This document shows positions 45,589-54,988 of a stretch of DNA of 64,000 nucleotides, in pieces; position 1 is the stretch's first letter; every line of letters starts with the position of its first letter. Both the position numbers and the translations under genes were made by a program. A model generated the notes under the pieces. It worked only from the letters and a program-made list of their open reading frames with translations. It had not been told where the DNA came from and made no database searches. This DNA comes from Microbacterium sp. MYb72 (lineage in GTDB: Bacteria; Actinomycetota; Actinomycetes; Actinomycetales; Microbacteriaceae). The stretch covers positions 62,001 through 126,000 of the forward strand of contig NZ_PCOT01000002.1 in assembly GCF_002979415.1 (NCBI RefSeq), given 5' to 3'.

Positions 45589-46466
45589 GCGCGCTCCTCG
45601 TACCAGGCGATGATCAGCGCGCGGGCGATGGAGGCCGGCCCCGGCAGGCCCACCGGACCCTCTCCGGCGAGCGCGGAGCCGATCTCTGCGCGGGAGAACC
45701 AGCGCACGTCGATGATCTCCTCGCCGTCTGGGCGCGCCTCGTTCTCGTCCACCACGACGGCGCGGAAGCCCAGCATGAGAGAACGAGGGAACGGCCACGG
45801 CTGCGAGGAGACGTAGCGCAGCGATGACAGCCGCACGCCGGACTCCTCCTCGATCTCCCGATGAACGGTGGACTCCAGCGACTCCCCCGCCTCGGTGAAC
45901 CCCGCGAAGCAGGAGTACATGCGTCCGGCCCAGTTGGCGTTGGCGCCCAGCAGCAGCCGCTCGCCGTCAGCGCTCTCGACCGCGACGATCACAGCCGGAT
46001 CGGTGCGCGGGAAGTGCTCGCGTCCGCACTGCAGGCACCGGCGGGACCAGCCCGCCTGACGCAGCTCGGTGCCTCCACCGCACGCGGGGCAGAAGGGCGC
46101 GTCGCGCAGCCACCCGCCGAGGGCGAGCGCCTCGATGAGGAGTTCGGTGTCGTCGGCGCCGAGTCTCGCACCGAGATCGCGGAGTCCCAGCCAGGTCTCG
46201 TCCGGCGCCGCGTCGATCGTGTCGGCCTCAGGCCCGAGAGCCGCGAGCAGGATGGCGGCGCCCTCAGAGCTGCGCCCCAGGAGAGCCCAGGTCGCATCCG
46301 CGATCGTCGACGGTGCGACGAGGAGCAGACCGTCGCGGTCGACGCGCACCCGCCCCTCACGCACGGCGACCACCCGGGTCGTCTCCTCCGCACGCAGTCG
46401 CTCGATGACGTCCGGCTCCGCGCGGAGATCGGCTGCGCGGTCGATGGGCGTGTGCGGAATGGTCAT
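45585..46466 (-). CDS. nudC: NAD+ diphosphatase (NADH pyrophosphatase, possible RNA decapping)
   Basis: 293 aa Nudix enzyme that cleaves NAD(H) to NMN(H) and AMP and, in E. coli, removes NAD caps from RNA. The zinc ribbon is intact (C126, C129, C144, C147; FCPACGG and CLQCGREHFPR). The Nudix box runs from G189 to V211, with REIEEESGV, followed by the NudC signature SSQPWPFPRS. A GAGGGAG box precedes ATG 46466. It overlaps uvrD2 by 4 nt, the same gene pair as Rv3199c-Rv3198c. Confidence 0.94.
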   Translation of the reverse strand: MTIPHTPIDRAADLRAEPDVIERLRAEETTRVVAVREGRVRVDRDGLLLVAPSTIADATWALLGRSSEGAAILLAALGPEADTIDAAPDETWLGLRDLGARLGADDTELLIEALALGGWLRDAPFCPACGGGTELRQAGWSRRCLQCGREHFPRTDPAVIVAVESADGERLLLGANANWAGRMYSCFAGFTEAGESLESTVHREIEEESGVRLSSLRYVSSQPWPFPRSLMLGFRAVVVDENEARPDGEEIIDVRWFSRAEIGSALAGEGPVGLPGPASIARALIIAWYEERA

Positions 46467-46518
46467 CGACTCCCTCTCTCACGGGCGTGGCGGGGGCGGA
46501 ACAGCCCCTGAGCCGACC

Positions 46519-46524
46519 TACCCT
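46519..46524 (+). promoter_or_regulatory. -10 box of a probable leaderless promoter (phosphotransferase-like gene)
   Basis: TACCCT followed by 6 nt (GGGGGT) and ATG 46531. Confidence 0.45.
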
Positions 46525-46530
46525 GGGGGT

Positions 46531-47838
46531 ATGGGACGCTCTCCTTTCACTCTAGCCGCGGCAGTGACGGCCGCACTGCCCGGAGCGGAGGTGACGGGCG
46601 CACGCGCTCTGACCGCCGATGGCGACGGACGGTTCGACTCCGCGGTCGCCTCACTGCGCGACGGCCGCGAGCTCGCGATCCGGGTCGCCGACGACGACGA
46701 GGCCGCAACAGAGCTGGCCGCCGAAGCCCTCGCGCTGCGCGCGCTGACCACCGGCGCCCGCGCGATGCTGCCGTTCCGCGCCCCCGAGTACATCGGCGAG
46801 ACCCGTCTCGACGATGCCAGGGCGCTGGTGACCGAACTCCTCCCGGGTTTCCAGATCGAAGCAGCGCATGTCCCCGCCGGGCGCGGCGCTGCGGAGTCGA
46901 TGGGCGCCGCGATCGCCGCAGTGCACGCCATGCCGACCTCGGTCGTGCGCGGCGCAGGACTCCTCACCCGCACCTCTCAGGAGAGCCGCGACGAGATCGA
47001 GCGGCTCGTCGATGCGGCGGCGGCGACAGGCCGCGTCCCTGCACGGCTGACGGTCCGCTGGCGTGAGGCTGTCGCCGACGACGATCTCTGGCGCTTCGAG
47101 TCCACCGTGACTCTCGGCGGCGTGCAGTCCACCTCCTTCCTCTTCGACGACGATGCGGAGCGGGGACCCGAGGTCTCCGGCATCGTGGGGTGGCATGCCC
47201 TGTCCGTCGGAGACCCCGCCGTCGACCTGGCATGGCTCTCGACGGCGCCGGATGCCGCGGCCGATGTGCAGGCCGCCTACGCCCGCGCGGCCGACCGGAC
47301 GCCGGATGCCGCACTCGAGGTCAGAGGGCGACTGCTCGCAGAACTGGAGTTCGCCCGCTGGCTCGTGCACGGCGACTCCCTGCGCCGCCCCGACATCGTC
47401 GACGACGCGGCCGCTCTTCTCGAGGCTCTGGCCGACGGCCTGCACGCCGATGACCTCACGGTGATCACGGCCCGCAACGAGGGCGTCGACTCCGCCATGG
47501 ACGCGCTCGACCGCGTGCCCGAGAGCACGGTCGTCGCCGTCGACACCTCGATGCAGACCGATGCCTACAACCCCGACGAGCTCTGGCGCGATGAGGACCT
47601 CGACTCCGAGACATCGGAGGCCGCGCACCGCGCCGAGGTCGGCAGCCTGGAGACCGAGGACCTCTCCGCCGTGCGTTCGGTCTCGGCGCAGGCGGACGAA
47701 GAAGGACGAACCTCCGCCGCCCCGCACGACTCCGAACAGCAGCGCGAGCGCGCCGCGACCGAGGCCGAGCCGGAGGACGAGGCTCAGCGTGCTGCGCGCG
47801 CCGCACTCCAGCGCTGGAAGAGCTCCGACTCCGAGTAG
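46531..47838 (+). CDS. Phosphotransferase (aminoglycoside/macrolide phosphotransferase-like) protein
   Basis: 435 aa from ATG 46531; the leaderless -10 and similarity to the kinase fold start here. The APH-like core shows RELAIRVADDDEAATELAAE, VTELLPGF, AIAAVHAMP and the C-lobe GWHALSVGDPAVDLAWLST, which is the DxD/N region of the fold. The usual Brenner motif HxDxxxxN is poorly conserved: HGDxxxxN is not seen and FESTVTLGGVQSTSFLFDD stands there, so catalysis is uncertain. A long Asp/Glu/Ala-rich tail (about 340-435) is low-complexity. Its 3' end overlaps the convergent adnB by 55 nt. Substrate unknown. Confidence 0.7.
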   Translation: MGRSPFTLAAAVTAALPGAEVTGARALTADGDGRFDSAVASLRDGRELAIRVADDDEAATELAAEALALRALTTGARAMLPFRAPEYIGETRLDDARALVTELLPGFQIEAAHVPAGRGAAESMGAAIAAVHAMPTSVVRGAGLLTRTSQESRDEIERLVDAAAATGRVPARLTVRWREAVADDDLWRFESTVTLGGVQSTSFLFDDDAERGPEVSGIVGWHALSVGDPAVDLAWLSTAPDAAADVQAAYARAADRTPDAALEVRGRLLAELEFARWLVHGDSLRRPDIVDDAAALLEALADGLHADDLTVITARNEGVDSAMDALDRVPESTVVAVDTSMQTDAYNPDELWRDEDLDSETSEAAHRAEVGSLETEDLSAVRSVSAQADEEGRTSAAPHDSEQQRERAATEAEPEDEAQRAARAALQRWKSSDSE

Positions 47839-50800
47839 ACGCGGTCGCCCCTGATCACCAGGTCGTCCGCCACGTAGTAGAGCGCGACGTCGATCTCCTC
47901 CAGAGGCACACCGAATCGGCGATGGTAGGCCAGCCGGTACAGGGCGAGCTGCAGCATCCGCTCCTCGCGCTCCTCCGCCGTGCGCGGCGCCTTGCCCGTC
48001 TTCCAGTCGACGATCTCGATGCGGCCTCCGCGATCCTCGCGCCGGTACACCGCGTCGAGCTTGCAGATGACAATATGTCGTGGTTCTGCCATGGTCGCCG
48101 AACCCGAACCGGCGCCCGAGCGCTCACTGCTCCGCACACCCGACACACCTGGTGGTTCTGCCATGGTCGCCGACGCCGAACCGGCGCCCGAGCGATCACT
48201 GCTCCGCACACCCGACACACCTGGTGGTTCTGTCGCGGGCGCCGACGCCGAACCGGCGCCCGAGCCCAGGGCGAAGTCGATCTCGATCTCGACGGCGATG
48301 GGCTGCAGCGCACCCCACTCGCTGCGTTCGAAGGTCTCCTGCAACGCCGTCAGATCGGCGACATCCGCTGACGACACGTCTCCGGGCCCCGCCGCGGCAT
48401 CGTCCTCGTCCAGCTCCCAGAGCGCCTCGTCGACCCGCGTCCCGATCCCGACCAGCTCGCTCCGATGCTCGACCCACGCATGGAACAGGGTGCCGAGACG
48501 CGTCTGCCGGTACGGTCTTTCGGGCATCGGCCTCACGATCGACGACAGCGTGCCCCCGAAATCCGTGACGTAGTCCTTGAACTTCGACGCCGGCACGCGC
48601 GTCGGAGGCGCGGCATCCGTTCCCCGCAGTCGAGCGGCGCGCTCCGCGAGCAGCCGCGCCAGTTCGGGCGTGGGCTCCGGGTCGCTCCCCGCGGCCGCGT
48701 GCACCGCGGTCGACGCGGCCTCGACGACCGGCCTCCTCGCCCCGAGAGGATCCAGCGGCCACGTGAGGGTGGCGCCCGGGCCGTCGTACGGGTTCTCATC
48801 CGGGTCTACGGGCTCGATCGGATCCGTTCCCAGCACCTGCATGGCCTCGAGCAGGTACGGGCTCGGATCACGCGGCTTCTTCTGCCCCGCCCAGTGCGCA
48901 CCGGTGAGCAGAAGATCGGTGCGCGCGCGGGTCACCGCCACGTAGGCGAGACGCCGTTCCTCCTGCTGCTGGTAGTCGCGGTACGCCGCCTTGAACACCG
49001 TGAGCGCTCCGGGAGCGTTCTTGCTGGCGCTGGTGAGCGAGGCGACGCCTGCCTTGAGCCTCTTCGCCGGATCGTCCTCGCCGGCGACGGCCTCGTCCGG
49101 ATCCCAGGTGAAGCGCGGCAGCGCGTCACGGTCGCCGCGCAGCGCGAATGGAACGACCCCGAAGCCGAACCACCCCGAGGTGTCGGTCGGTCTGCTGGGC
49201 AGCTCGTCGGCGACCAGCCGCACGACCGCGACGGCATCCCACTCCAGTCCCTTGGAGCCGTGGATCGTGAGCAGCTGCACCACACCGGGTTCCGGCGGCT
49301 CCGGCCGCGGCATCAGCTCGTCCGTGCTCTCGGCCTTGTCCAGCCAGGCCAGCAGGCTCCCGATGGTCCCCCGCTCGTCGGCCGCGAGGAACGCCCGCAC
49401 CTCGTCGGCGAAGGCGCGCAGCTGCGTCGCCGCGACTCGAGCCGGTCCTCTGGTCTCGTTCGCGGCGAGCTCGATGTCGAGCCGCAGCTCGAGCTCGATG
49501 AGTCTGATCAACTCGGAGATCGGCTGCGATGACGCCCGGCGCAGCCGCTCGAGCATCTCCCCCGCCGCCCGGATGCGTGCACGGCCCTCGGCGCTGATTC
49601 CCTCCAGCATCCGGTAGTCGTCACGCACGGCCCGCACGACGTCGACCGCGTCGATGATCGAGATCGCCTCGTCGGCGCCGCGCGATGAGCGCAGACGGAT
49701 GCGGACCTCCTCCGGGAGCGGCCCCATCGCGGTGTCGGTCTCGGAGAGACGGCGGCCGAGGTCGTAGAGGGCGGCCATGTCGGCGACGCCGACGCCGAAC
49801 CGCGGCCCGGTGAGCAGACGGATCAGCGCCGAGCCCGCGGTCGGGTCGTGCACCACGCGAAGGGTCGAGACGACGTCGACGACCTCGGGGGTCGAGAGCA
49901 GACCGCCGAGCCCGAGGATGCGATGCGGGATGCCGCGCGCCGCGAGAGCCGCGGCGAAGGTCTGCATGTGCTTCTTCGAGCGGAACAGGATCGCCCCGGT
50001 GTGCGGGCGCCCGGCGGCATCCTGATCGTGCGCGGCCCGGCGGTCGGCGAACCACGCGGCGACGTCGTCCGCCTCGTCGTCGACCGTGAACGCGAAGCGC
50101 ACCTCGGCCCTGCCGTCTCCGGCGCCGGGGCGCGGGTCGAGCGGCGGGACGTCGAGCCCCGGGCGCTGCAGCGGCACCAGCACCTCGTTCGCGATGTCGA
50201 GGATCCGTCTGTCGTTGCGCCAGCTCGTCATCAGGCTGTAGGTCTGCGCGCCGTGACCGCCGGAGAAGGCCCCGGAGAACGCGTACAGGTTGTCGGCGCT
50301 GGCGCCGCGCCATCCGTAGATCGACTGGTGCGGATCGCCCACCGCCATGACGGCGGAGTCCCGGAACAGTTCGGCGAGGAATCTGGTCTGGATCACCGAG
50401 GTGTCCTGATACTCGTCGAGCAGGACGACGCGGTGCTGCTCGCGGAGCTCCTCCCGCACGTCGGGCGCCGACTCGACGATGTCGTACGCGCCGCCGACCT
50501 GATCGGCGAAGTCCAGCACACCGCGGCGCTCCTTCTCGGCGATGTAGTCGCGCACCAGACTGGCGAGCGTCGACAGGCTGAGCAGATTGGCCGTGGCCTT
50601 CCCGATGACGTCGTTGCTCGTGTAGGGCTCGAACGCACGAGCCTGTGCGACCGCGATGCGCACGGCCTCGTCGAGATCGACCCGATGATCGAGAACGTCG
50701 CCGGCGAGGCGCTGGACGGCGTCGATCACGGTGCCGACGGCGAACTCGATCTCCTCGAGCTCGGCCAGGTCGCTGCGCAGCACGACCTCGCGCGCCAGCA

Positions 50801-51395
50801 TCCAGGATGCCGCCTGGCTGAGCATCGCGACGTCGGAGTCCCGACCGATGCGCGCGGCGTGCTCGCGCACGATGCCGTCGGCGAAGGCGTTGTACGTCGA
50901 CACGCGAGGGCGGATCATCAGCTCCTCGGCCGTGCGCGGGGCGGCGGGATCCCACCCCGTGCCGTACGACTCCGCGAGCTCGTCGAGCACGTGCCGGCGC
51001 ACGAGCTCGCGCTGGCGACCAGCGACCGCCTCGTCGACGCGGCGGAGCGCGCCCGATGAGACGATCTCGGGGAGATGCGGCAGGAGACCCCGACGACCGT
51101 ACTCGTCGATCACCGCGAGCCTGACGCCGATCCGCTCGGCGAGCTCTCCCGCCGCCTTGCGCGTGAACGTCAGCCCGAGGATCTCATCCCGGCGCACGTG
51201 ACCGTTCGCGACGAGCCAGACGACGCGCCCCGACATGGTCTCGGTCTTGCCGCTGCCCGCGCCGGCGACGACGAGCGCGGGAGCGGGCGGCGCCTCGATC
51301 ACGCGCTGCTGCGCAGCGGTGGGCGGTGGCTGCCCGAGCGCCGCGGCGATGTCGGTGGCGGAGAGGCCGAGGGTTCCGGGCCAGGTCGGGGTCAT
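47784..51395 (-). CDS. adnB: AdnB-like helicase-nuclease subunit
   Basis: 1203 aa from ATG 51395. Subunit of the AdnAB motor-nuclease that resects double-strand breaks in actinobacteria. Motor: Walker A VVAGAGSGKTETM (about 42-54), LTFTRKAAGELAERIGVRL, Walker B VLLDEYQDTSVIQTRFL, GDPHQSIYGWRGA, LLTIHGSKGLEWDAVAVV and YVAVTRARTDLLLTG. The C-terminal RecB-type nuclease has CKLDAVYRRED and EIVDWKTGKAPRT (D-x-K active site). Between EIEIDFALG and HIVICKLDAVY sits a tandem 24-residue Gly/Ser/Ala/Glu repeat (about 1043-1105), not expected in the family. Overlaps adnA by 4 nt (ATGA) and the convergent phosphotransferase gene by 55 nt. Confidence 0.9.
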   Translation of the reverse strand: MTPTWPGTLGLSATDIAAALGQPPPTAAQQRVIEAPPAPALVVAGAGSGKTETMSGRVVWLVANGHVRRDEILGLTFTRKAAGELAERIGVRLAVIDEYGRRGLLPHLPEIVSSGALRRVDEAVAGRQRELVRRHVLDELAESYGTGWDPAAPRTAEELMIRPRVSTYNAFADGIVREHAARIGRDSDVAMLSQAASWMLAREVVLRSDLAELEEIEFAVGTVIDAVQRLAGDVLDHRVDLDEAVRIAVAQARAFEPYTSNDVIGKATANLLSLSTLASLVRDYIAEKERRGVLDFADQVGGAYDIVESAPDVREELREQHRVVLLDEYQDTSVIQTRFLAELFRDSAVMAVGDPHQSIYGWRGASADNLYAFSGAFSGGHGAQTYSLMTSWRNDRRILDIANEVLVPLQRPGLDVPPLDPRPGAGDGRAEVRFAFTVDDEADDVAAWFADRRAAHDQDAAGRPHTGAILFRSKKHMQTFAAALAARGIPHRILGLGGLLSTPEVVDVVSTLRVVHDPTAGSALIRLLTGPRFGVGVADMAALYDLGRRLSETDTAMGPLPEEVRIRLRSSRGADEAISIIDAVDVVRAVRDDYRMLEGISAEGRARIRAAGEMLERLRRASSQPISELIRLIELELRLDIELAANETRGPARVAATQLRAFADEVRAFLAADERGTIGSLLAWLDKAESTDELMPRPEPPEPGVVQLLTIHGSKGLEWDAVAVVRLVADELPSRPTDTSGWFGFGVVPFALRGDRDALPRFTWDPDEAVAGEDDPAKRLKAGVASLTSASKNAPGALTVFKAAYRDYQQQEERRLAYVAVTRARTDLLLTGAHWAGQKKPRDPSPYLLEAMQVLGTDPIEPVDPDENPYDGPGATLTWPLDPLGARRPVVEAASTAVHAAAGSDPEPTPELARLLAERAARLRGTDAAPPTRVPASKFKDYVTDFGGTLSSIVRPMPERPYRQTRLGTLFHAWVEHRSELVGIGTRVDEALWELDEDDAAAGPGDVSSADVADLTALQETFERSEWGALQPIAVEIEIDFALGSGAGSASAPATEPPGVSGVRSSDRSGAGSASATMAEPPGVSGVRSSERSGAGSGSATMAEPRHIVICKLDAVYRREDRGGRIEIVDWKTGKAPRTAEEREERMLQLALYRLAYHRRFGVPLEEIDVALYYVADDLVIRGDRVYSESELFQRWSAARAAR
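48080..48267 (-). repeat. 72-bp in-frame tandem repeat inside adnB
   Basis: Units begin at 48080, 48152 and 48224; the first two are nearly identical over 72 bp and the third is partial, about 44 nt, with some changes. Each unit encodes 24 residues (GAGSASATMAEPPGVSGVRS core), so copy changes keep the frame. Confidence 0.9.
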
Positions 51396-54300
51396 GCGCT
51401 CACCGCCGGAACGGTGTGGATGCGGCAGGGCTTGACCCTGTTGCCCTGAGTGTCGGCGCAGTGCGCTTCGACCTGAGCCGTGAAGCTCGACGCCGACATG
51501 CCACGCGCGGCCTCGGACACCCGCAGGAGGAACGCCTCTCGTCCCTCGTCGTCGAGGGTGTGCTGATGCGCGATGCGGTAGTCGCTCTTGGCCAGCGTCT
51601 TCGACACGATGACGAGCCGCGCGCCGGCGAGCGCCGTGGGTTCGGCCCCGTCGATGAGGCCCTGCTGCACCGCGATCTGATAGGCCGCGAGCTGGGCGTG
51701 GGCGAGCACTCCGGAGTCGGACTCCGGGTCGTTCTTGCCGGTCTTGAGGTCGACGACGACCACCCTCTCCTTCTCCGCAGCCGCGGTGATCGGCGCCGAA
51801 CCGCGCCCTCGGGCATGACTGTGGTCTCCGGAGCCGACGGGGTACGCCTCGACCCTGTCGATGAAGCCGTGGATGATCGCCTGCCCGCTCCGGTCCTCCC
51901 CGACCTCGTGCACGGCGTGCTCGTCGTCGACGTCGACGGCGAAGCGGAACTCCACCTCGCTCGCGATCGCCCGACCGCCGTCGGCGCGCACGTCGCCGAG
52001 ATAGGCGTGCAGGCGATCCACGAGAAGATCGGCGCGTCTGCGCTCCTTGCGTCCGATCCACTCGGTCTCGAAGTCGAGCTCCGGCCAGTGCTCCTCCACG
52101 ATCGCGCGCATCCGCTCGAGGTCTCCGTCCGGCACCTTCTCCATCGCCTCGTGCACGATCGTGCCGATTCCGGCCGTGGGGGGCATCACCGTGTCGCCGC
52201 CGAGCGCCGAGACCACCCAGTTCACGCCACACTCCTCGAACGACTCCATCTTCGACGGCGACACCTTCGCCCCGTCGACGGCGAGATCGCGCAGCGGCGC
52301 GTCGGTCGTCGGCGGAGTCACCCCGTACCAGTCGGAGGGGTCTGCGCCGGGCACGCCCTCACGCGCCAGCACGGCGAGTTGCGCAGCGGCCTCGGCTCTC
52401 GCCGCGGGTGAGGACGAGGTGGTGAGGATCCGGCGATGACGCGCGACCAGGCCGCGAAGGGTGAGCGGATGCTCGGCGGACGCGTGCAGCTCCGGCGGAT
52501 CGGGCTTCGGCAGGAACCCGAAGAACGGGCTCGGCGTCAGGTCGTCGTCGTCGACCGCGGTGATCAGCAGCCGCGTGCGCGCTCGCGACACCGCACGCAC
52601 GAACAGCCTCAGCTCGTCGTGCAGGGCCGCACGCCGCCGATCGAGGACACCGGGCTCGGGGACGACCACTCCGTCGCGCACGGCGGAGAGCGCATCGGCC
52701 AGCCGCCAGGTCTGCAGCATCCCTCCGCGCAGCCGCACGTTGGGCCAGATGCCGTCCTGCACACCGGCGACGACGACGGCGTCGAACTCGGTTCCCAGCG
52801 CCGTCGCGGGAGTCAGCAGCGTGACGCGCCCCGGACGGTCGGGGCTCGACAGCGAGTCCTCGGGCACCTCGCTGTCGAGGATGTCACGCACGAAGACGTC
52901 GGGCTTCTCGTTCGGCGTGCGCTCGACGAACCTCTTGGCCGCATCGAAGAGCGAGACCAGCGCGTCGAGCGCCCGCGCCGTCTCCGCCCCGGACGCCTGC
53001 AGCGCCATCTCCCGCCACGCGACCTGCAGACGTCGACCGTCGACGGCGCGTGCCTGGTCCCAGATCCGCCACAGCAGGTCATGGATCGTCTCGCCCCGCT
53101 CGGCCGCCGCCGACACCGCGGCGATCGTCTCCGCGAACCGCGAGGCGGTGCGCGACTCGGCCGCATCGATGAGGGTGAAGTGCGCGGGCGCGGCGAACGC
53201 CTGGCGCAGGAGCTCGCGCGCCGGAGTGGATCCGCCCTGTTCGAGTTCGATGTGCCGCAGCCGCGCACGCAGGCGACGGAGGCCGATGGCGTCCATCCCG
53301 CCGAACGGCGTGCGCAGCGCCTCCTCCAGCATCTGCGGAGTTCGCTCCTCGACGGGCGTGAGCGCGAGCCGCACCGCCTCGACGATGTCGCGCACGATGC
53401 TCTCGCTGCCCAGCGGACGCTGCACACCAGCCGCTCTGGTCGGGATCTCACGCGCGGCGAGCTCGCCCTCGAGGGTCGTCACCTGACGGGTGTCGTGCGC
53501 GATGACCGCCATCCTGTCCCAGGGGATGCCGCCTGCGAGGTGCCAGTCGCGCATCACCCCGGCGATCCTGTCGAGCTCCTCGTAGGGTGACGGGGCGATG
53601 AACGTGCTCACCGCCTCGGTCGTCTCGTCCGCGCCGACGGGAGCGGGCGCGCGGCGGTGATCCACCCGGCCGGAGGCGCCGATGGCCTGCGTGACCGTGC
53701 GGGTCAGCGCGGTGAGCGCCGGCGCCTGCCGGTGCGGACCGTCGAGGACGTGCACGTCGCCCAGTGCGCCGGCGAGCCGAGCGAAGAGCTCGGGGCTGGC
53801 GCCCCGGAAGGCGCCCGAGGAGATGTCGGGATCGCCGAACGCGAGCACGGCGATGTCCCTGCCTCGGAGCGCCTGCACGACGGCCACCCCGCCTCGGGTG
53901 AGCTCCTGCGCGTCGTCGATCAGCACCGCTCGCAGCGACGCGAGGGGGCCGAGGGTCGCCGCGTCGGCGGACCGCAGGATCTCCCCCGCCTCCGCGAGGA
54001 GGTCTGCGGCGTCGCGGTGGGCGGCCCTGGAGGCGTCGAGCACCGTGCGATACTCCACGAGGAAGTCCGCCACGGCCGCCCAGGTCGGATCTCCGGCCGT
54101 TCTGAGCTCGTCCGGTGACGCGCCCATCTCGACGCACTCCGCGATGAGGGCGCGCAGCTCGGAGCGGAAGCCCTTCGACGCCCGCACCGACGGGCTGAGG
54201 GCGTCGGGCCACGAGATGTGCCCGTCCTCCTCGTCTCCGGCGAGCAGTTCGGCGATGAGCCGGTCCTGGTCGGCGCCCGTGAGCAGCGCCGGGGGCTCCT

Positions 54301-54631
54301 CGCCCGCCCTGACCATCGCCCCGCGAACGAGCTGGAACGCGAAGGACCCGAGCGACCGGGCCAGAGGACCCGGCGTGGCCTGGCCGATGCGCACGCCGAT
54401 GCGGTCGCGGAGCGCGGTGGCCGCCTGACGGCTCGGCGTGAGGACCAGCACCTCCTCCGGCCGCATCCCCTCGACGTCGAGCAGGTGCACGATGCGGTCG
54501 ACGAGGGTGCGGGTCTTTCCCGTGCCGGGGGCGCCGATGATCACACCGGACGCCGCCGCAGCAGCGGCGACGACGGCTCGCTGCGCGGCATCCTGAGTCA
54601 CGGATTCCACGCTACTGGGATGTCCGGACAT
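51392..54631 (-). CDS. adnA: AdnA-like helicase-nuclease subunit
   Basis: 1079 aa from ATG 54631, preceded by GGGAGGG (GTG 54610 is an alternative). Partner of AdnB. Walker A VIIGAPGTGKTRTL (about 30-43), VLVLTPSRQAATALRDRIG, AVLIDDAQELTRGG (Walker B, DDAQ variant), LAFGDPDISSGAF and the late motor motif VVVAGVQDGIWPNVRLRG. The C-terminal nuclease begins near SPSKMESFEECGVNWVVSAL and contains VVVDLKTGKNDPESD. The cysteines EEC, AHC and KPC near both ends of the nuclease could be part of an iron-sulfur staple, but a fourth is not obvious. First gene of the adnA-adnB pair; 126 nt separate its start from the divergent DUF3107 gene. Confidence 0.9.
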   Translation of the reverse strand: MSGHPSSVESVTQDAAQRAVVAAAAAASGVIIGAPGTGKTRTLVDRIVHLLDVEGMRPEEVLVLTPSRQAATALRDRIGVRIGQATPGPLARSLGSFAFQLVRGAMVRAGEEPPALLTGADQDRLIAELLAGDEEDGHISWPDALSPSVRASKGFRSELRALIAECVEMGASPDELRTAGDPTWAAVADFLVEYRTVLDASRAAHRDAADLLAEAGEILRSADAATLGPLASLRAVLIDDAQELTRGGVAVVQALRGRDIAVLAFGDPDISSGAFRGASPELFARLAGALGDVHVLDGPHRQAPALTALTRTVTQAIGASGRVDHRRAPAPVGADETTEAVSTFIAPSPYEELDRIAGVMRDWHLAGGIPWDRMAVIAHDTRQVTTLEGELAAREIPTRAAGVQRPLGSESIVRDIVEAVRLALTPVEERTPQMLEEALRTPFGGMDAIGLRRLRARLRHIELEQGGSTPARELLRQAFAAPAHFTLIDAAESRTASRFAETIAAVSAAAERGETIHDLLWRIWDQARAVDGRRLQVAWREMALQASGAETARALDALVSLFDAAKRFVERTPNEKPDVFVRDILDSEVPEDSLSSPDRPGRVTLLTPATALGTEFDAVVVAGVQDGIWPNVRLRGGMLQTWRLADALSAVRDGVVVPEPGVLDRRRAALHDELRLFVRAVSRARTRLLITAVDDDDLTPSPFFGFLPKPDPPELHASAEHPLTLRGLVARHRRILTTSSSPAARAEAAAQLAVLAREGVPGADPSDWYGVTPPTTDAPLRDLAVDGAKVSPSKMESFEECGVNWVVSALGGDTVMPPTAGIGTIVHEAMEKVPDGDLERMRAIVEEHWPELDFETEWIGRKERRRADLLVDRLHAYLGDVRADGGRAIASEVEFRFAVDVDDEHAVHEVGEDRSGQAIIHGFIDRVEAYPVGSGDHSHARGRGSAPITAAAEKERVVVVDLKTGKNDPESDSGVLAHAQLAAYQIAVQQGLIDGAEPTALAGARLVIVSKTLAKSDYRIAHQHTLDDEGREAFLLRVSEAARGMSASSFTAQVEAHCADTQGNRVKPCRIHTVPAVSA

Positions 54632-54714
54632 CGGCCCTCCCGCCCGCGGTGACGCCCGCGTGCGCTCACGGCGAAACCGACGGCGACTGCCGATCCCCGC
54701 GACCGCCGCCGGGG

Positions 54715-54720
54715 TAGAGT
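54715..54720 (+). promoter_or_regulatory. -10 box for the DUF3107 gene
   Basis: TAGAGT; expected transcription start near 54727, then a 30-nt leader with AGGGAG before GTG 54758. Confidence 0.45.
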
Positions 54721-54757
54721 TGGGCACAGTCAGCAGCATCAACCACAGGGAGCACGC

Positions 54758-54982
54758 GTGGAAATCCGCATCGGCATCGTCAACACCGGCCGCGAACTGA
54801 ACTTCGAGACCTCCGCCAGCGCCGACGAGGTGCGCGCCAAGGTCACCGCAGCCCTCGAGCAGAGCTCCACGCACCTCGACTTCGCCGACGTGAAGGGCAA
54901 CTCCTACCTCGTCCCGACCGCGAACCTCGCCTACATCGAGCTGGGCACCGAAGAGTCGCGCCGCGTCGGCTTCGTCGCCTGA
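54758..54982 (+). CDS. DUF3107 protein
   Basis: 74 aa from GTG 54758, with AGGGAG 7 nt upstream. Matches the small DUF3107 family (Rv3208A/TB9.4-like): MEIRIGIVNTGRELNFETS, DEVRAKVTAAL, TLFVPT-equivalent YLVPTANLAYIELG and the end RRVGFVA. ATP-binding or regulatory roles have been suggested; none is proven. It lies between adnA and a set of small membrane proteins, as in the conserved block. Confidence 0.85.
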   Translation: MEIRIGIVNTGRELNFETSASADEVRAKVTAALEQSSTHLDFADVKGNSYLVPTANLAYIELGTEESRRVGFVA

Positions 54983-54988
54983 TCCGCG

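Noticed and set aside
48080..48267. Possible CRISPR array
   Set aside because: The units are adjacent without spacers, in frame, and inside a gene; no cas genes are present.
51396..52232. N-terminal extension of AdnB into adnA
   Set aside because: The extension lies wholly inside adnA and lacks helicase features; ATG 51395 with ATGA overlap and Walker A shortly after fits better.
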